NCBI RefSeq assembly: GCF_003957375.1
Contig: NZ_CP025473.1
Span: forward strand, 769,501 to 833,500
Direction: 5' to 3'
DNA: 64,000 nucleotides
DNA from: Enterococcus mundtii
GTDB taxonomy: Bacteria; Bacillota; Bacilli; Lactobacillales; Enterococcaceae
In this document: piece after piece, positions 48,764 through 59,386 of the stretch
Layout: every line of letters begins with the position of its first letter
Position numbering within the stretch: position 1 is the stretch's first letter
Program-made: the position numbers and the translations under genes
The notes under the pieces: model-generated
What the model was told of the DNA's origin: nothing
Seen by the model: the letters and a program-made list of their open reading frames with translations, nothing else
Databases searched by the model: none

Positions 48764-48784
48764 TCATCGTGGGAGGAAAAAAAC

Positions 48785-50032
48785 ATGGAATTCTCAATTG
48801 ATAATAACATCAATGACGGCGCAGTCATCAAAGTAATCGGCGTCGGTGGCGGAGGCGGAAACGCTGTAAACCGTATGATTGAAGAAAACGTTAAAGGTGT
48901 TGAATTTATCACTGCCAACACAGACGTCCAAGCATTAAAAAATTCAAAAGCTGAAACAGTGATCCAATTAGGACCTAAATACACACGTGGTTTAGGTGCA
49001 GGTTCACAACCAGAAGTTGGCCAAAAAGCAGCTGAAGAGAGTGAACAATCTCTACGTGAAGCATTAGAAGGCGCAGACATGATCTTCATCACTGCTGGTA
49101 TGGGTGGTGGAACTGGTACTGGTGCTGCACCGATCGTTGCTGGAATTGCTAGAGAATTGGGTGCATTGACAGTAGGTGTTGTCACTCGTCCATTTACATT
49201 TGAAGGACCAAAACGTGGCCGTTTTGCTGCGGAAGGTATCGCACGTTTGAAAGAAAACGTAGATACATTATTGATCATCTCAAACAACCGACTTCTTGAA
49301 GTCGTTGATAAAAAGACACCAATGCTTGAAGCATTCCGCGAGGCAGATAATGTCTTACGCCAAGGTGTGCAAGGTATCTCTGATTTAATCACTGCACCAG
49401 GTTACGTAAACTTGGATTTTGCTGATGTGAAAACAGTGATGGCAAACCAAGGTACTGCTTTGATGGGTATCGGAGTAGCAAGTGGTGAAGAACGTGTGAT
49501 TGAAGCAACGAAGAAAGCAATCTCTTCTCCATTATTAGAAACATCGATCGATGGGGCAGAACAAGTCCTATTGAACATCACTGGTGGCTTGGATATGACG
49601 TTATTCGAAGCACAAGATGCTTCAGATATCGTAGCAAATGCAGCAACTGGCGATGTAAATATCATCTTAGGGACATCGATCAATGAAGAAATGGGCGATG
49701 AAATCCGTGTAACGGTCATTGCTACAGGTATTGATGAAACAAAAAAGGAACGGAAGTCTAGTCGTCCAGCTAGACAAACGTCAACTCAAACGCAATCTTC
49801 TGCTCAAAGCAATCGATTAGACATGGACCAAGCAAAACCAATTACTGCTGAGGATGAAAGCAGTTTTGGTGATTGGGACATCCGCCGCGAACAAAATGTT
49901 CGTCCAAAAGTGGATGAGTCTAATTACGAAACTATTGAGAAAAAAGAATTTGATACATTCAATCGTGAAGAAACAAAAACAAAAGGTGACGACGAATTGA
50001 ATACACCGCCGTTTTTCCGTCGTAAAAAATAA
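48785..50032 (+). CDS. ftsZ: Cell division protein FtsZ
   Basis: This 415-residue tubulin-like GTPase forms the cytokinetic ring. It shows [13 protein letters not shown] near residue 19, the tubulin signature [10 protein letters not shown] near residue 105 and [12 protein letters not shown] disordered linker leads to the C-terminal peptide PPFFRRKK that binds FtsA, SepF and others. AGGAGG-like sites precede both ends. Confidence 0.98.
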   Translation: MEFSIDNNINDGAVIKVIGVGGGGGNAVNRMIEENVKGVEFITANTDVQALKNSKAETVIQLGPKYTRGLGAGSQPEVGQKAAEESEQSLREALEGADMIFITAGMGGGTGTGAAPIVAGIARELGALTVGVVTRPFTFEGPKRGRFAAEGIARLKENVDTLLIISNNRLLEVVDKKTPMLEAFREADNVLRQGVQGISDLITAPGYVNLDFADVKTVMANQGTALMGIGVASGEERVIEATKKAISSPLLETSIDGAEQVLLNITGGLDMTLFEAQDASDIVANAATGDVNIILGTSINEEMGDEIRVTVIATGIDETKKERKSSRPARQTSTQTQSSAQSNRLDMDQAKPITAEDESSFGDWDIRREQNVRPKVDESNYETIEKKEFDTFNREETKTKGDDELNTPPFFRRKK

Positions 50033-50047
50033 AAGGAGGAAGAGCAC

Positions 50048-50734
50048 ATGATTGCTGACAACTTGCAGAATATCAAGCAAGACATTCAGGATTCGTGTGC
50101 TCTTGTTCATCGTGACCCGAAAGAAGTGACATTAGTAGCTGTTACAAAATCTGTAGAGTCACTCCAAGCTGAAGAATTAATCAATGCTGGAGTCACACAT
50201 TGTGCAGAAAATCGTGTCGATAAATTGTTGCAAAAAAAACAAGATTTGCTTAAATATTCTGAAGTGAAGTGGCATTTAATTGGTAATTTACAACGCAGAA
50301 AGGTAAAATTGATTGTAAATGAAATTGATTACTTTCATGCGTTAGACAGTTTGAAATTAGCAGAAGAAATCCAAAAAAGATTAGAAAAACAGCTAGCTTG
50401 TTTTGTGGAAGTCAATGTGTCTGGTGAAGTATCGAAACACGGTATCTCACCAGCGGAGCTTCTACCTTTCTTAGAATCTTTAGCAGCCTATCCAAATATA
50501 CAGGTAGTGGGACTTATGACTATGGCACCGAAGGACGCTTCTGCTGAACAAATTCATAAAGTATTTGAAACGCTGAGAGAATTGCGTGATCTTGCCCAAT
50601 CAAAACAATACACACATGCACCATGTACCGAACTGAGCATGGGGATGAGCCAAGATTTTCAACTTGCAATTGAAGAAGGAGCTACATTTATCCGTGTAGG
50701 AACAGCGCTATTCAAAGACGAGGAGGAAGAATAA
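50048..50734 (+). CDS. ylmE: YggS/YlmE family PLP homeostasis protein
   Basis: This 228-residue TIM-barrel PLP-binding protein is involved in vitamin B6 and amino-acid balance. The PLP lysine lies in LVAVTKSV near residue 36, HLIGNLQRRK is conserved, and ELSMGMSQDFQLAIEEGATFIRVGTALF is the family end motif. AAAGGAGG precedes the ATG. It overlaps sepF by one base. Confidence 0.93.
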   Translation: MIADNLQNIKQDIQDSCALVHRDPKEVTLVAVTKSVESLQAEELINAGVTHCAENRVDKLLQKKQDLLKYSEVKWHLIGNLQRRKVKLIVNEIDYFHALDSLKLAEEIQKRLEKQLACFVEVNVSGEVSKHGISPAELLPFLESLAAYPNIQVVGLMTMAPKDASAEQIHKVFETLRELRDLAQSKQYTHAPCTELSMGMSQDFQLAIEEGATFIRVGTALFKDEEEE

Positions 50735-51333
50735 TGCCACTTTTAAACAGGGGAGCAATTGCTAATTTTTTCGGATTAGCGGATGAAGAAGAGTACGAAT
50801 ACGAAGATTATCCTGAACAACAACAGGTTGCCAAGCAACCAACTAAATCAAACACACAGCATCAACAACATTCTCCAGCTGTTTCACAGCCGATTGAAAA
50901 AAAACAACGTCCAGCGATGACATCTCGTCCGGTTGGTCGTGAGAATGCGCCGATGAACGAAACAAAAAAAGTCATTGAATTACATCAAACTTCTACAAAA
51001 AATACGCAAAAAGACCAACGACAAACGAGACCATCTGTTCAACCTAACACACAGTTAGCAGGAAAAATCACAGTGATGGAACCTCGTGCCTACTCTGAAG
51101 CGATGACGATTGCTAAAAGGATCATTGCGGGAGAAGCAACATTAGTCAATTTTCGATTAGTAGAAGAAAAGCAGGCTCGACGTATCGTGGATTTCCTAAC
51201 AGGGACAGTCTATGCGTTAGACGGCGATATTAAACGAGTAGGTGATGAGATTTTCCTTTGCACACCTGCTGGTCTGGAAATCGATAGTTCAACGGCTCAA
51301 TCTTTCGCAGATGGCAGTATGTTTGATCTGTAA
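50734..51333 (+). CDS. sepF: Cell division protein SepF
   Basis: The 199-residue FtsZ-binding protein bundles and membrane-anchors the ring. It has a short N-terminal amphipathic helix with a nearby FFGLADEEEYEYED acidic stretch, a Gln-rich linker and the C-terminal SepF core with VMEPRAYSEAM and GTVYALDGDIKRVGDEIFLCTP. Its position between ylmE and ylmG is standard. Confidence 0.94.
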   Translation: MPLLNRGAIANFFGLADEEEYEYEDYPEQQQVAKQPTKSNTQHQQHSPAVSQPIEKKQRPAMTSRPVGRENAPMNETKKVIELHQTSTKNTQKDQRQTRPSVQPNTQLAGKITVMEPRAYSEAMTIAKRIIAGEATLVNFRLVEEKQARRIVDFLTGTVYALDGDIKRVGDEIFLCTPAGLEIDSSTAQSFADGSMFDL

Positions 51334-51363
51334 AGAGGAGGAGTAAACATTTATATTCTTTTT

Positions 51364-51633
51364 ATGTTACTTAATTTAATTTCACGTGCTGCATACTTTT
51401 ACAGCATGATTCTAGTAGTTTATGCGTTACTATCTTGGTTTCCTGGAGGGTACCAATCTAGTCTTGGACGTATATTAGCAAAGATTTGTGAACCATATAT
51501 CAGCCTATTTGATCGTTTGCCGTTAAGATTTGGACCAATTGATTTTACGATCTTAGCATCGATTTTGATTTTGAATCTTGCCGTACAAGGATTGCAGCAT
51601 ATCGTTTTATGGATGATTACGTTCGCTATTTAG
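51364..51633 (+). CDS. ylmG: YlmG/YggT family membrane protein
   Basis: The 89-residue protein from ATG 51364 has two hydrophobic spans and the YggT motif WFPGGYQSSLGRILAKICEPYISLFDRLP. GAGGAGGAG (51335-51343) is 20 bases from this ATG but only five from an in-frame ATT at 51349, which would add five residues. The start may therefore be a rare AUU codon. Members influence membrane and division organisation. Confidence 0.88.
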   Translation: MLLNLISRAAYFYSMILVVYALLSWFPGGYQSSLGRILAKICEPYISLFDRLPLRFGPIDFTILASILILNLAVQGLQHIVLWMITFAI

Positions 51634-51666
51634 CGTAGAATAAACAGGGAGTTAGGAGGGGATCAA

Positions 51667-52449
51667 GTGGATGCGAATGTATATCAACATTTCCGAGTAG
51701 ATGAACGTTCTTTTATCGACTCTGTCGGAGATTGGATTGAACAGGTCCAGAGTCAGTATGCACCATATCTGACAGAATTTCTTGATCCGAGACAGTGCTA
51801 CATCTTAGAGACCCTGATACGTCAAAATAGTGACTTGCGTTTTCAGTTATATGGTGGGTATGAGCAAGCGGAACGGAAAAGATGCTTGATTTTCCCAGAC
51901 TATTATGAGCCTGTTGATGAAGATTTTGAAATGTCATTATATGAAGTCCATTATCCCAGTAAATTTGCCAGTTTAAGCCATGGGAAGATCCTAGGTACAC
52001 TAGTTGGTACAGGGATAAAACGTTCATATTTTGGTGATATTATTTCAGATGATGAACGATGGCAAGTTTTCATTGCAAATGAAGTCGACCACTTTGTCGT
52101 TAATCAAGTGACTAAGATCGGAAAAGTAGCTGTACGCTTAGAGGAAATCAAGTATACAGATATGGTCTTGCCAAAAGATAGCTGGATGCAAGAAAGAGGA
52201 ACGGTCACTTCACTTAGACTGGACACTGTGATATCGGAAATCTATAATATATCCAGACAACGTTCGAAGCAATTGATCGAAGCAGGTAAAGTAAAAGTCA
52301 ATTGGACAGAAAATACAAAACCGGACTTTCTACTTGAGTTATTGGACATTGTTTCGATCAGAGGGTATGGTAGAATACAGATCCAAGACCTTGAGGGGAA
52401 AACGAAAAAAGACAAGTGCAGGGTGTTGTTTGGTGTATTACGTAAATAA
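51667..52449 (+). CDS. ylmH: YlmH family S4-domain RNA-binding protein
   Basis: The 260-residue protein has a C-terminal S4 domain (SLRLDTVISEIYNISRQRSKQLIEAGKVKVNW region, about residues 180-240). It starts at GTG 51667 after GGAGGGG. Homologues bind ribosomes or stalled 50S-peptidyl-tRNA complexes. In this operon it follows ylmG and precedes divIVA, as in other Firmicutes. Confidence 0.92.
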   Translation: MDANVYQHFRVDERSFIDSVGDWIEQVQSQYAPYLTEFLDPRQCYILETLIRQNSDLRFQLYGGYEQAERKRCLIFPDYYEPVDEDFEMSLYEVHYPSKFASLSHGKILGTLVGTGIKRSYFGDIISDDERWQVFIANEVDHFVVNQVTKIGKVAVRLEEIKYTDMVLPKDSWMQERGTVTSLRLDTVISEIYNISRQRSKQLIEAGKVKVNWTENTKPDFLLELLDIVSIRGYGRIQIQDLEGKTKKDKCRVLFGVLRK

Positions 52450-52469
52450 AACAAGAAGGTGGTTTACTC

Positions 52470-53177
52470 ATGGCTTTAACTCCATTAGATATTCAAAATA
52501 AAACATTCCCAACAAAAATGCGGGGATACAATCAAGACGAAGTAGATGATTTCTTAGATTTAGTCGTTCGTGATTACGAAGAAGTAACACAAAGAAATCG
52601 TGAATTAGAAAAAGCAGTAAAGCATTCGGAAGAAAAACTTGAGTACTTCAATGAATTGAAAGATGCGTTGAATCAATCGATCATTGTGGCACAAGATACA
52701 GCTGACAAAGTAAAAACAAGTGCAAGCAAAGAATCAGAAGTGATTGTTACTTCTGCACAAAACAAAGCGGACGAAATGGTCGCAAATGCTGAAAAACGTG
52801 CGCACCAATTAACTACAGATGCTGAAGAAAAAGCACGTCGTATCTTGACAGATGCGACTGAAAAAGCAAGACAATTAGCGACAGAAACAGAGGACTTGAA
52901 GAAGAAAACTCGTGTATTCCATCAACGAATCAGCTTGATGTTGGAATCTCAACTTGAACAAGTAAAAAGTCCAGAATGGGATGAGATCCTACAACCATTT
53001 TCTAGTTATGTAACAGATAGCCATGAAGTAATCAAAGAAGTTTTGGCAAAACAGCTTGACAATGAAAATGAAAGTGATGTACACTCTGAAACAGGAGTAT
53101 ACGAGTCTCCAGTGACTGCTTTTGATACGCAAGCAATCGATCTTTCGATCATTCCTGGAGAATACGAAGAAGAGTAG
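52470..53177 (+). CDS. divIVA: Cell-pole and septum protein DivIVA
   Basis: This 235-residue coiled-coil protein senses curved membrane at septa and poles. The N-terminal lipid-binding segment is LTPLDIQNKTFPTKMRGYNQDEVDDFL, followed by a long coiled coil with the repeat AE(K/E)KAR. The C-terminal third is acidic and less ordered. It is the last dcw gene before ileS. Confidence 0.95.
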   Translation: MALTPLDIQNKTFPTKMRGYNQDEVDDFLDLVVRDYEEVTQRNRELEKAVKHSEEKLEYFNELKDALNQSIIVAQDTADKVKTSASKESEVIVTSAQNKADEMVANAEKRAHQLTTDAEEKARRILTDATEKARQLATETEDLKKKTRVFHQRISLMLESQLEQVKSPEWDEILQPFSSYVTDSHEVIKEVLAKQLDNENESDVHSETGVYESPVTAFDTQAIDLSIIPGEYEEE

Positions 53178-53202
53178 AACAGAAAAGCATTTTGACATTC
53201 TT

Positions 53203-53388
53203 AAAGCGAGCCAATGACAGTGTAAGATTGGTAAGACCCTGCAAAGTGAAAGATCCTCTACTTGATTTATTTCTGAACACTAGTAAGAAATAGCGGTTGA
53301 CCTCGTTATCGGTCTTTGAGAGTTACGATCGTAACTAAATTTGGGTGGTACCACGGCATGTTCGTCCCTAGGATGAGCATGCTTTTTT
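53203..53388 (+). promoter_or_regulatory. T-box riboswitch upstream of ileS
   Basis: A T-box leader starts with an AGCGAGCCAAT stem I and has a 16-base palindromic stem AGTTACGATCGTAACT (53321-53336) as stem III. The T-box TGGGTGGTACCACG is at 53342-53355. The terminator GCATGTTCGTCC/GGATGAGCATGC runs into six Ts (53383-53388). Uncharged tRNA-Ile should favour the antiterminator. The specifier codon was not placed with confidence. Confidence 0.93.
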
Positions 53389-53421
53389 GCGTTCTGTAAA
53401 CTATAGTTAAGGAGTGTTTGT

Positions 53422-56214
53422 ATGAAAATGAAAGAAACCTTACAACTAGGAAAAACAAGTTTTCCTATGCGTGGGAATTTGCCAAACCGTGAAGGTGAAT
53501 GGCAAAAAGAATGGGAAGAAAATCAAATCTATCAACAAAGACAAGCGTTGAATGAAGGCAAACCAAGCTTTATTCTTCATGATGGTCCTCCATATGCAAA
53601 TGGAAATATTCATTTAGGTCATTCGTTAAACAAAATCAGTAAAGATATTATCATCCGTTCAAAATCAATGTCTGGTTTTCGTGCGCCGTACGTTCCTGGC
53701 TGGGACACACATGGCTTGCCAATTGAGCAAGTGTTGACGAACAAGGGAATCAAGAGAAAAGAAATGACGATGGCTGAATACTTGGAAAAATGTCGTGAAT
53801 ATGCCCTTTCACAAGTAGACAAACAGCGAGAAGACTTTAAACGTCTAGGCGTTGCTGGTGATTGGGAAAATCCTTATGTCACTTTAGATCCTTCCTATGA
53901 AGCTGCACAGATCCGTGTGTTTGGTAAAATGGCTGAAAAAGGATATATCTATAAAGGATTAAAACCAATTTACTGGTCACCATCTAGTGAATCCTCATTA
54001 GCTGAAGCTGAAATTGAATATAAAGATGTAAAATCTCCGTCAATCTATGTCGCTTTTACTGTGAAAGATGGCAAAGGTCTTTTGGAAGAAGATACTGCTT
54101 TCGTTATTTGGACAACTACACCATGGACATTGCCAGCTAACCAAGGGATTGCTGTAAATCCAACATTTACGTATGTCTTAGTAGAAGCTGATGGTCGCAA
54201 ATTTGTCGTTGCCAAAGATTTGATGGAAACGGTACAACAAGCAATTGGCTGGGAAGCAGTCCAAGTCTTAAAAGAATTTGCAGGACAAGAGATGGAATAC
54301 ATGACAGCGACACATCCATTCTATGATCGTGAATCTTTAGTGATCTTAGGAGATCACGTGACGCTGGATGCCGGTACTGGATTAGTTCACACTGCACCTG
54401 GACACGGGGAAGATGACTATATTGCAGGAAATCGTTACAAATTACCTGTTGTTTCTCCCGTTGATTCTAAAGGTGTATTTACTGATGAAGCTCCTGGATT
54501 CGAAGGAATCTTTTATGACAAAGCAAATCCAATGATCACGGATCTATTAAAAGAAAAAGGTGCCTTGTTGAAATTGGATTTCTTCACCCATAGTTACCCA
54601 CATGACTGGCGTACTAAAAAACCTGTCATTTATCGTGCAACACCACAATGGTTTGCTTCAATCAATGATTTCCGCCAAAACATTCTTGATGAAGTGGAAA
54701 AAGTTGATTGGATCATTCCATGGGGAAAAACACGTCTTTACAATATGGTACGTGATCGCGGCGATTGGGTCATCTCACGCCAACGTGCTTGGGGCGTCCC
54801 ACTACCAATCTTTTATGCTGAAAATGGTGAAGCAATCATTACACCTGAGACGATTGAACATGTCGCTGAATTATTTGCGGCCCATGGCTCAATCATTTGG
54901 TTTGAAAAAGAAGCGAAGGACTTACTACCTGAAGGCTTTACGCATCCAGGATCACCAAATGGCGAATTTACTAAAGAAACAGATATCATGGACGTATGGT
55001 TTGATTCAGGTTCTTCTCATGAAGCAGTTTTACGTCAACGCCCTGAGTTATCTTTCCCAGCAGATATGTACCTTGAAGGCTCCGATCAATACCGTGGTTG
55101 GTTCAACTCAAGTATCACAACAAGTGTTGCGATCAATGGTGTTGCGCCATACAAAGCAGTTCTATCACAAGGGTTCACGTTAGATGGCGAAGGTCGAAAA
55201 ATGAGTAAATCATTAGGCAATACGATCGTTCCAGATAAAGTGATCAAACAATTTGGTGCGGATATTCTACGTCTATGGGTATCTAGTGTGGACTACGAAG
55301 CAGATGTTCGTGTGTCTATGGATATTTTAGGTCAAGTTGCTGAAGTTTATCGAAAAATCCGAAATACGATGCGTTTCCTATTAGCAAATACGGATGATTT
55401 TGACCCTAAGAAAGATGCAGTAGCGTATGAAGATCGTCGTTCAGTTGATAAATATATGACAGTTCGTTTAAATCAAGTCATCAAAGAAATCCGTGAAGAA
55501 GGATATGATAAGTATAACTTTATGCAAATCTATCGCACAGTGATGAATTTCTTAACAGTTGATCTTTCTTCTTTCTATCTTGATTTTGCAAAAGATGTTG
55601 TTTATATTGAAGCAGAAAATGATCATCAACGTCGTTGTATGCAAACTGTTTTTTATGAAACAGCTGTTTCATTAACAAAATTACTGACACCGATCATTCC
55701 TCACACAACAGAGGAAATCTGGTCCTTCTTAAAAGAAGAGGAAGCTTATGTTCAATTAAGTGAGTTACCAGGATATGTTGAATATCCTAACCAAGATGAG
55801 TTATTAGATACATGGGCGGCCTTCATGGATTTCCGTGATAAAGTCTTAAAAGCACTAGAAGAAGCAAGAAATAGTAAATTGATCGGAAAATCATTAGAAG
55901 CAAAATTAACGATCTATCCAAATCAACAGGTGAATCAATTATTGACAGCAGTTGCTGCTGACATTCCTCAATTATTGATCGTCTCACCAGACTACTTTAC
56001 GGTTATGCCAGAAAACACTGAAGCGCCTGAAAATGCTTTAGTCTTTGATGATGTAGCGATTTTAGTCGAAAAAGCAGAAGGTGAAACATGTGATCGTTGC
56101 CGTCAAATCCGTAAAGATGTTGGAACTGATGAAAAATTACCACACTTATGCGGACGTTGCGCACAGCTTGTTGAAGAATTCTATCCAGAAGCAGTCGTAG
56201 AAGGTTTTGAATAG
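53422..56214 (+). CDS. ileS: Isoleucyl-tRNA synthetase
   Basis: This 930-residue class I synthetase has HLGH of the HIGH motif near residue 66, a CP1 editing domain with WTTTPWT and the motif KMSKS ([10 protein letters not shown]) near residue 593. The C-terminal zinc finger comprises CDRC and CGRC. The start is ATG 53422 after AAGGAG. It is controlled by the T-box upstream and followed by a terminator. Confidence 0.98.
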   Translation: MKMKETLQLGKTSFPMRGNLPNREGEWQKEWEENQIYQQRQALNEGKPSFILHDGPPYANGNIHLGHSLNKISKDIIIRSKSMSGFRAPYVPGWDTHGLPIEQVLTNKGIKRKEMTMAEYLEKCREYALSQVDKQREDFKRLGVAGDWENPYVTLDPSYEAAQIRVFGKMAEKGYIYKGLKPIYWSPSSESSLAEAEIEYKDVKSPSIYVAFTVKDGKGLLEEDTAFVIWTTTPWTLPANQGIAVNPTFTYVLVEADGRKFVVAKDLMETVQQAIGWEAVQVLKEFAGQEMEYMTATHPFYDRESLVILGDHVTLDAGTGLVHTAPGHGEDDYIAGNRYKLPVVSPVDSKGVFTDEAPGFEGIFYDKANPMITDLLKEKGALLKLDFFTHSYPHDWRTKKPVIYRATPQWFASINDFRQNILDEVEKVDWIIPWGKTRLYNMVRDRGDWVISRQRAWGVPLPIFYAENGEAIITPETIEHVAELFAAHGSIIWFEKEAKDLLPEGFTHPGSPNGEFTKETDIMDVWFDSGSSHEAVLRQRPELSFPADMYLEGSDQYRGWFNSSITTSVAINGVAPYKAVLSQGFTLDGEGRKMSKSLGNTIVPDKVIKQFGADILRLWVSSVDYEADVRVSMDILGQVAEVYRKIRNTMRFLLANTDDFDPKKDAVAYEDRRSVDKYMTVRLNQVIKEIREEGYDKYNFMQIYRTVMNFLTVDLSSFYLDFAKDVVYIEAENDHQRRCMQTVFYETAVSLTKLLTPIIPHTTEEIWSFLKEEEAYVQLSELPGYVEYPNQDELLDTWAAFMDFRDKVLKALEEARNSKLIGKSLEAKLTIYPNQQVNQLLTAVAADIPQLLIVSPDYFTVMPENTEAPENALVFDDVAILVEKAEGETCDRCRQIRKDVGTDEKLPHLCGRCAQLVEEFYPEAVVEGFE

Positions 56215-56222
56215 AAGTTAGT

Positions 56223-56261
56223 AAAAAACAACCAAACACATCTTGTGTTTGGTTGTTTTTA
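56223..56261. terminator. Bidirectional terminator between ileS and zwf
   Basis: AAAAAACAACCAAACACA and TGTGTTTGGTTGTTTTT form a 17-pair stem with a three-base loop and T runs in both directions. Confidence 0.92.
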
Positions 56262-56305
56262 TTACATCAAAGAGTATTTTTAAGCGAATAGCAAGTGATT
56301 GGTCA

Positions 56306-57826
56306 CTAATCCAATTTACCACGTTCACGGTACCAATGATCTGGTTGCCAGATCCATTCGAACCCGTCTTTTTCTAAAAGCTCGAATGCTGCTTCAGGAC
56401 CCATAGAACCAGCTTTATAATTCGGGAAATCCGGTTGTACTTGATCCCAAACTTGGCGGATCACGTCAACGATATGCCAAGTTTGTGCGACTTCTTCCCA
56501 ATGAGAGAAGTTTGTACTATCACCGTTCAATGCATCTAACATAAGCTTTTCATACGCTTCAGGACTATTTTCGACCATTTCAGCACTATTGCGATATTCC
56601 AGTTTGATTGGATCGGTGGCGAAGCCTTGACCAACTTTTTTTCCATTTAATGTAAATGAAAAACCTTCTGTTGGTTGAATATAGATAGTCAAAACATTTG
56701 GTGGTAACGTTGGATCATTACAAGGTTCGTCGATCGATGTTTTAAATACATTGACAGGTACTTGTTTAAAGACGATATTGATTCGTGTACCTTTTTCAGT
56801 AAGACGTTTCCCAGTCCGTACATAAAACGGTACGCCAGACCAACGGAAGTTATCGATCGTGAATTTTCCAGCAACAAATGTTTCAGTTGTTGATTCTGGA
56901 TCAACGTTGTCTTCTTCACGATAGCCTTTGAATGTCTGATCATCTAATTGACCTGCAGCATATTGCCCACGTACAAAATTTTCTAAGACTTCTTTTTTTT
57001 CATAAATACGAATAGCTTTTAACGCTTTGATTTTTTCTGATCGGATTTCTTTTTCGGAAAAGGCAACTGGTGGTTCCATCGCAAGTAAAGCTAATACTTG
57101 AAGGATATGATTTTGGACCATATCTTTTAACGCACCACTGTGGTCATAATAGCCGCCACGATCTTCAACACCTAAACTCTCACCAAAAGTGATTTGGATG
57201 TTGTCAATGTAACGATTGTTCCATTGAGACTCAAAAATATTATTGGCAAAGCGAATCGCAGAGATATTTTGGATCATTTCTTTACCTAAATAATGGTCAA
57301 TACGGAAAATATCATCTTCTGGAAAGACTTGTCGAATTTTTTCATTCAATTCAAAGGCAGAATGGAAATCAGAACCAAAAGGTTTTTCGATAATCAATCG
57401 GTTGAAGCCAGCTTCAGTGATGATTTTCTGAGATTTCAAATGTGAAACGATCGTACCGAAAAATTGTGGAGCCATGGCTAAATAGTACATTCGATTACCA
57501 TTCAAGTGGTATTTTTCATCTAAACGATCAGATAATTCTTTTAATGTTTGGTAATGAGAAGAATCATTGACATCATGGGATTGATAATAAAAATGGCTGG
57601 CAAATCGTTCGGCTTCTTCGGCAGAAGGATTCAATGTTTTGATTGTTCCTTTAACCACTTCACGATAGTGTTCATCGCTCCAAGGACGACGTGCTGTACC
57701 GATCACAGCAAAATGTTCGCTCAAGTTGCCCTTTTTGTATAAACGAAAAAGGGAAGGATACAATTTACGTTGTGCTAAATCTCCTGTACCGCCAAATATA
57801 GTAAATAATACGTTTTTTTCATTCAT
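56306..57826 (-). CDS. zwf: Glucose-6-phosphate 1-dehydrogenase
   Basis: This 506-residue enzyme is the first step of the oxidative pentose phosphate pathway, making NADPH and 6-phosphogluconolactone. The nucleotide loop is FGGTGDLAQRKLYPSL and the active site is RIDHYLGKEM near residue 176. Conserved VPFYVRTGKRL follows. It lies 17 bases after the DtxR-family gene, so they likely share a transcript. Confidence 0.97.
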   Translation of the reverse strand: MNEKNVLFTIFGGTGDLAQRKLYPSLFRLYKKGNLSEHFAVIGTARRPWSDEHYREVVKGTIKTLNPSAEEAERFASHFYYQSHDVNDSSHYQTLKELSDRLDEKYHLNGNRMYYLAMAPQFFGTIVSHLKSQKIITEAGFNRLIIEKPFGSDFHSAFELNEKIRQVFPEDDIFRIDHYLGKEMIQNISAIRFANNIFESQWNNRYIDNIQITFGESLGVEDRGGYYDHSGALKDMVQNHILQVLALLAMEPPVAFSEKEIRSEKIKALKAIRIYEKKEVLENFVRGQYAAGQLDDQTFKGYREEDNVDPESTTETFVAGKFTIDNFRWSGVPFYVRTGKRLTEKGTRINIVFKQVPVNVFKTSIDEPCNDPTLPPNVLTIYIQPTEGFSFTLNGKKVGQGFATDPIKLEYRNSAEMVENSPEAYEKLMLDALNGDSTNFSHWEEVAQTWHIVDVIRQVWDQVQPDFPNYKAGSMGPEAAFELLEKDGFEWIWQPDHWYRERGKLD

Positions 57827-57843
57827 TATTTGGGTAATCTCCT

Positions 57844-58491
57844 TTACAGTTTATCAACAAAAATTGTACTGGCGGCTTTAAAGCTGACAGGAATTTTTTT
57901 AGTTTTATTTTGGATGGTGATTGGTCCTTCATAGGCCGCTACATCAGTAATTTCATAAGTTTCATCAATATTGACATCGATTGTGACTAAATAGTCTAAT
58001 AATTCCTTTTCATCAAGGACACGAGCAATCCGGATTTTGGTACCGACTGGGTAGGATTCAAGTGTTTGACGACGTTCTTCATGGACAACCTGTTCCTTTT
58101 TAGGAATAATGCCTCCATGTGGGCAGTGTTTAGGATGATTTAAATAACTTTCTAAATGATCCGCAAGCTGTTCAGAAGTCACATGCTCAAGGACCTCAGC
58201 ATCGTCATGAACCTCATTCCAGTTGTAATCTAAATGTTCGACTAAAAAAACTTCCCATAATCGATGTTTACGTATCAGGCTACTTGCTTTTATCAGTCCG
58301 CTATCAGTCAATTGTACACCTTGGTAAGGAGAGTGTTCGACTAGTTTTTCTTTAACGAGTTTAGAAATCATTTCGCTTACTGAAGCAGGTGACACTGCTA
58401 GGCTAGAAACGATTTGTTTATTGTTGACTTTTGTTGTGTCACCGCCTAATTCCAGAATGATTTTTAAATAATCTTCTCGGTTTGGTGTCAT
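57844..58491 (-). CDS. DtxR/MntR family metal-dependent regulator
   Basis: The 215-residue protein has an N-terminal winged helix (NREDYLKIILELGG and SPASVSEMISKLVKEKLVEH), a metal-binding/dimerisation domain with HDDAEVLEHVTSEQL and HPKHCPHGG (Cys and His ligands), and a C-terminal FeoA-like SH3 domain. It is expected to repress metal (Mn or Fe) uptake genes when metal is bound. It resembles EfaR/ScaR but I cannot settle the metal. Confidence 0.88.
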   Translation of the reverse strand: MTPNREDYLKIILELGGDTTKVNNKQIVSSLAVSPASVSEMISKLVKEKLVEHSPYQGVQLTDSGLIKASSLIRKHRLWEVFLVEHLDYNWNEVHDDAEVLEHVTSEQLADHLESYLNHPKHCPHGGIIPKKEQVVHEERRQTLESYPVGTKIRIARVLDEKELLDYLVTIDVNIDETYEITDVAAYEGPITIQNKTKKIPVSFKAASTIFVDKL

Positions 58492-58753
58492 ATGCGATCA
58501 TCCTTTCATGGTAAGAAACCATCACTTGTAAGTGTAACAAAAAAAACACAAATTGACTATTTTATGAGAAAAAAATAGGACGGAAATGTCGGTTTTTTTA
58601 TTTTTCGTATTCCATCGTTCGTTCATCTTTCTAAGTAGTTGTTTGAGATGTGCAGTGATCAAATAGTCGCTAGTTGAAAAGTACTTTGCTCTTATCATAG
58701 CATAATTTGTTCGATCGTTGTGACCTAGAGGAAGTTGCATGGATGAAACTTGT

Positions 58754-58809
58754 AAAACGAGACAAAAGGTTTAGAAAACGGCAATTTTCTAAACCTTTTG
58801 TCTCGTTTT
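58754..58809. terminator. 25-bp perfect hairpin, bidirectional terminator
   Basis: Arms 58754-58778 and 58785-58809 are perfect complements with a six-base loop, flanked by AAAA/TTTT. It sits 62 bases after the minus-strand DUF4828 stop, and no plus-strand gene lies directly upstream. The gap 58492-58753 holds no gene that I support. Confidence 0.75.
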
Positions 58810-58870
58810 TATAAAAAAGAAGTACGTTAATGAAGTGATCGGCAGTGTATCATCTACTAAGCTAGGATAA

Positions 58871-59215
58871 TCATGATTTTTTTGATAATAAATAAGCGGA
58901 ATCATTTGCTTCATCGTACAGTAACATGTCGTTGTAAGAAAACGTTAGGAAAAAGCCGTATTGATCTCTAACTATCAATTTTTCGGAGGTAACTTCGACT
59001 AATAGTGTTCCTAAAGAACGGTCATCAAGCCAAAAAGAATAATCAGAATGGATGGTCAGTTCATGGTGTGTTTGGCTGGTATCCGTAAATGACCAAGTTC
59101 CACAGTATTTATTCAAATGATCGTCCTGTGCTTCTTTCTTTTTATGATCGAGTACTTTTTTTCCAGCAAGTGTTGCGATACCGGCAAGTAGGATATAGAT
59201 GATTCTTTTTTTCAT
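58871..59215 (-). CDS. DUF4828 family protein
   Basis: The 114-residue protein has an N-terminal hydrophobic segment (residues 4-18, IIYILLAGIATLAGK) that could be an anchor, then a small domain with KYCGTWSF and HHELTIHSDYSFWLDD. This resembles DUF4828 proteins of Lactobacillales. The function is unknown. GGAGTGG precedes the ATG. Confidence 0.7.
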   Translation of the reverse strand: MKKRIIYILLAGIATLAGKKVLDHKKKEAQDDHLNKYCGTWSFTDTSQTHHELTIHSDYSFWLDDRSLGTLLVEVTSEKLIVRDQYGFFLTFSYNDMLLYDEANDSAYLLSKKS

Positions 59216-59386
59216 TTTTCCACTCCTTTGTCTTGATTTATGATAAAAGCATATTTTGCTTATTGTTCCTTTTCTTATAGTTTACTAAAAAAAGTGCACG
59301 ATTTCTCTAAGACTTTCGACTGGTTTTTCAAGTGTTTTTAGTAAAAATATGGTAGGATACAGTAGTAGGGAGACAGGTGATGACTA

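Noticed and set aside
58522-58740. 72-codon minus-strand frame
   Set aside because: Composition is unlike neighbouring genes, there is no ribosome-binding site and no recognisable domain.
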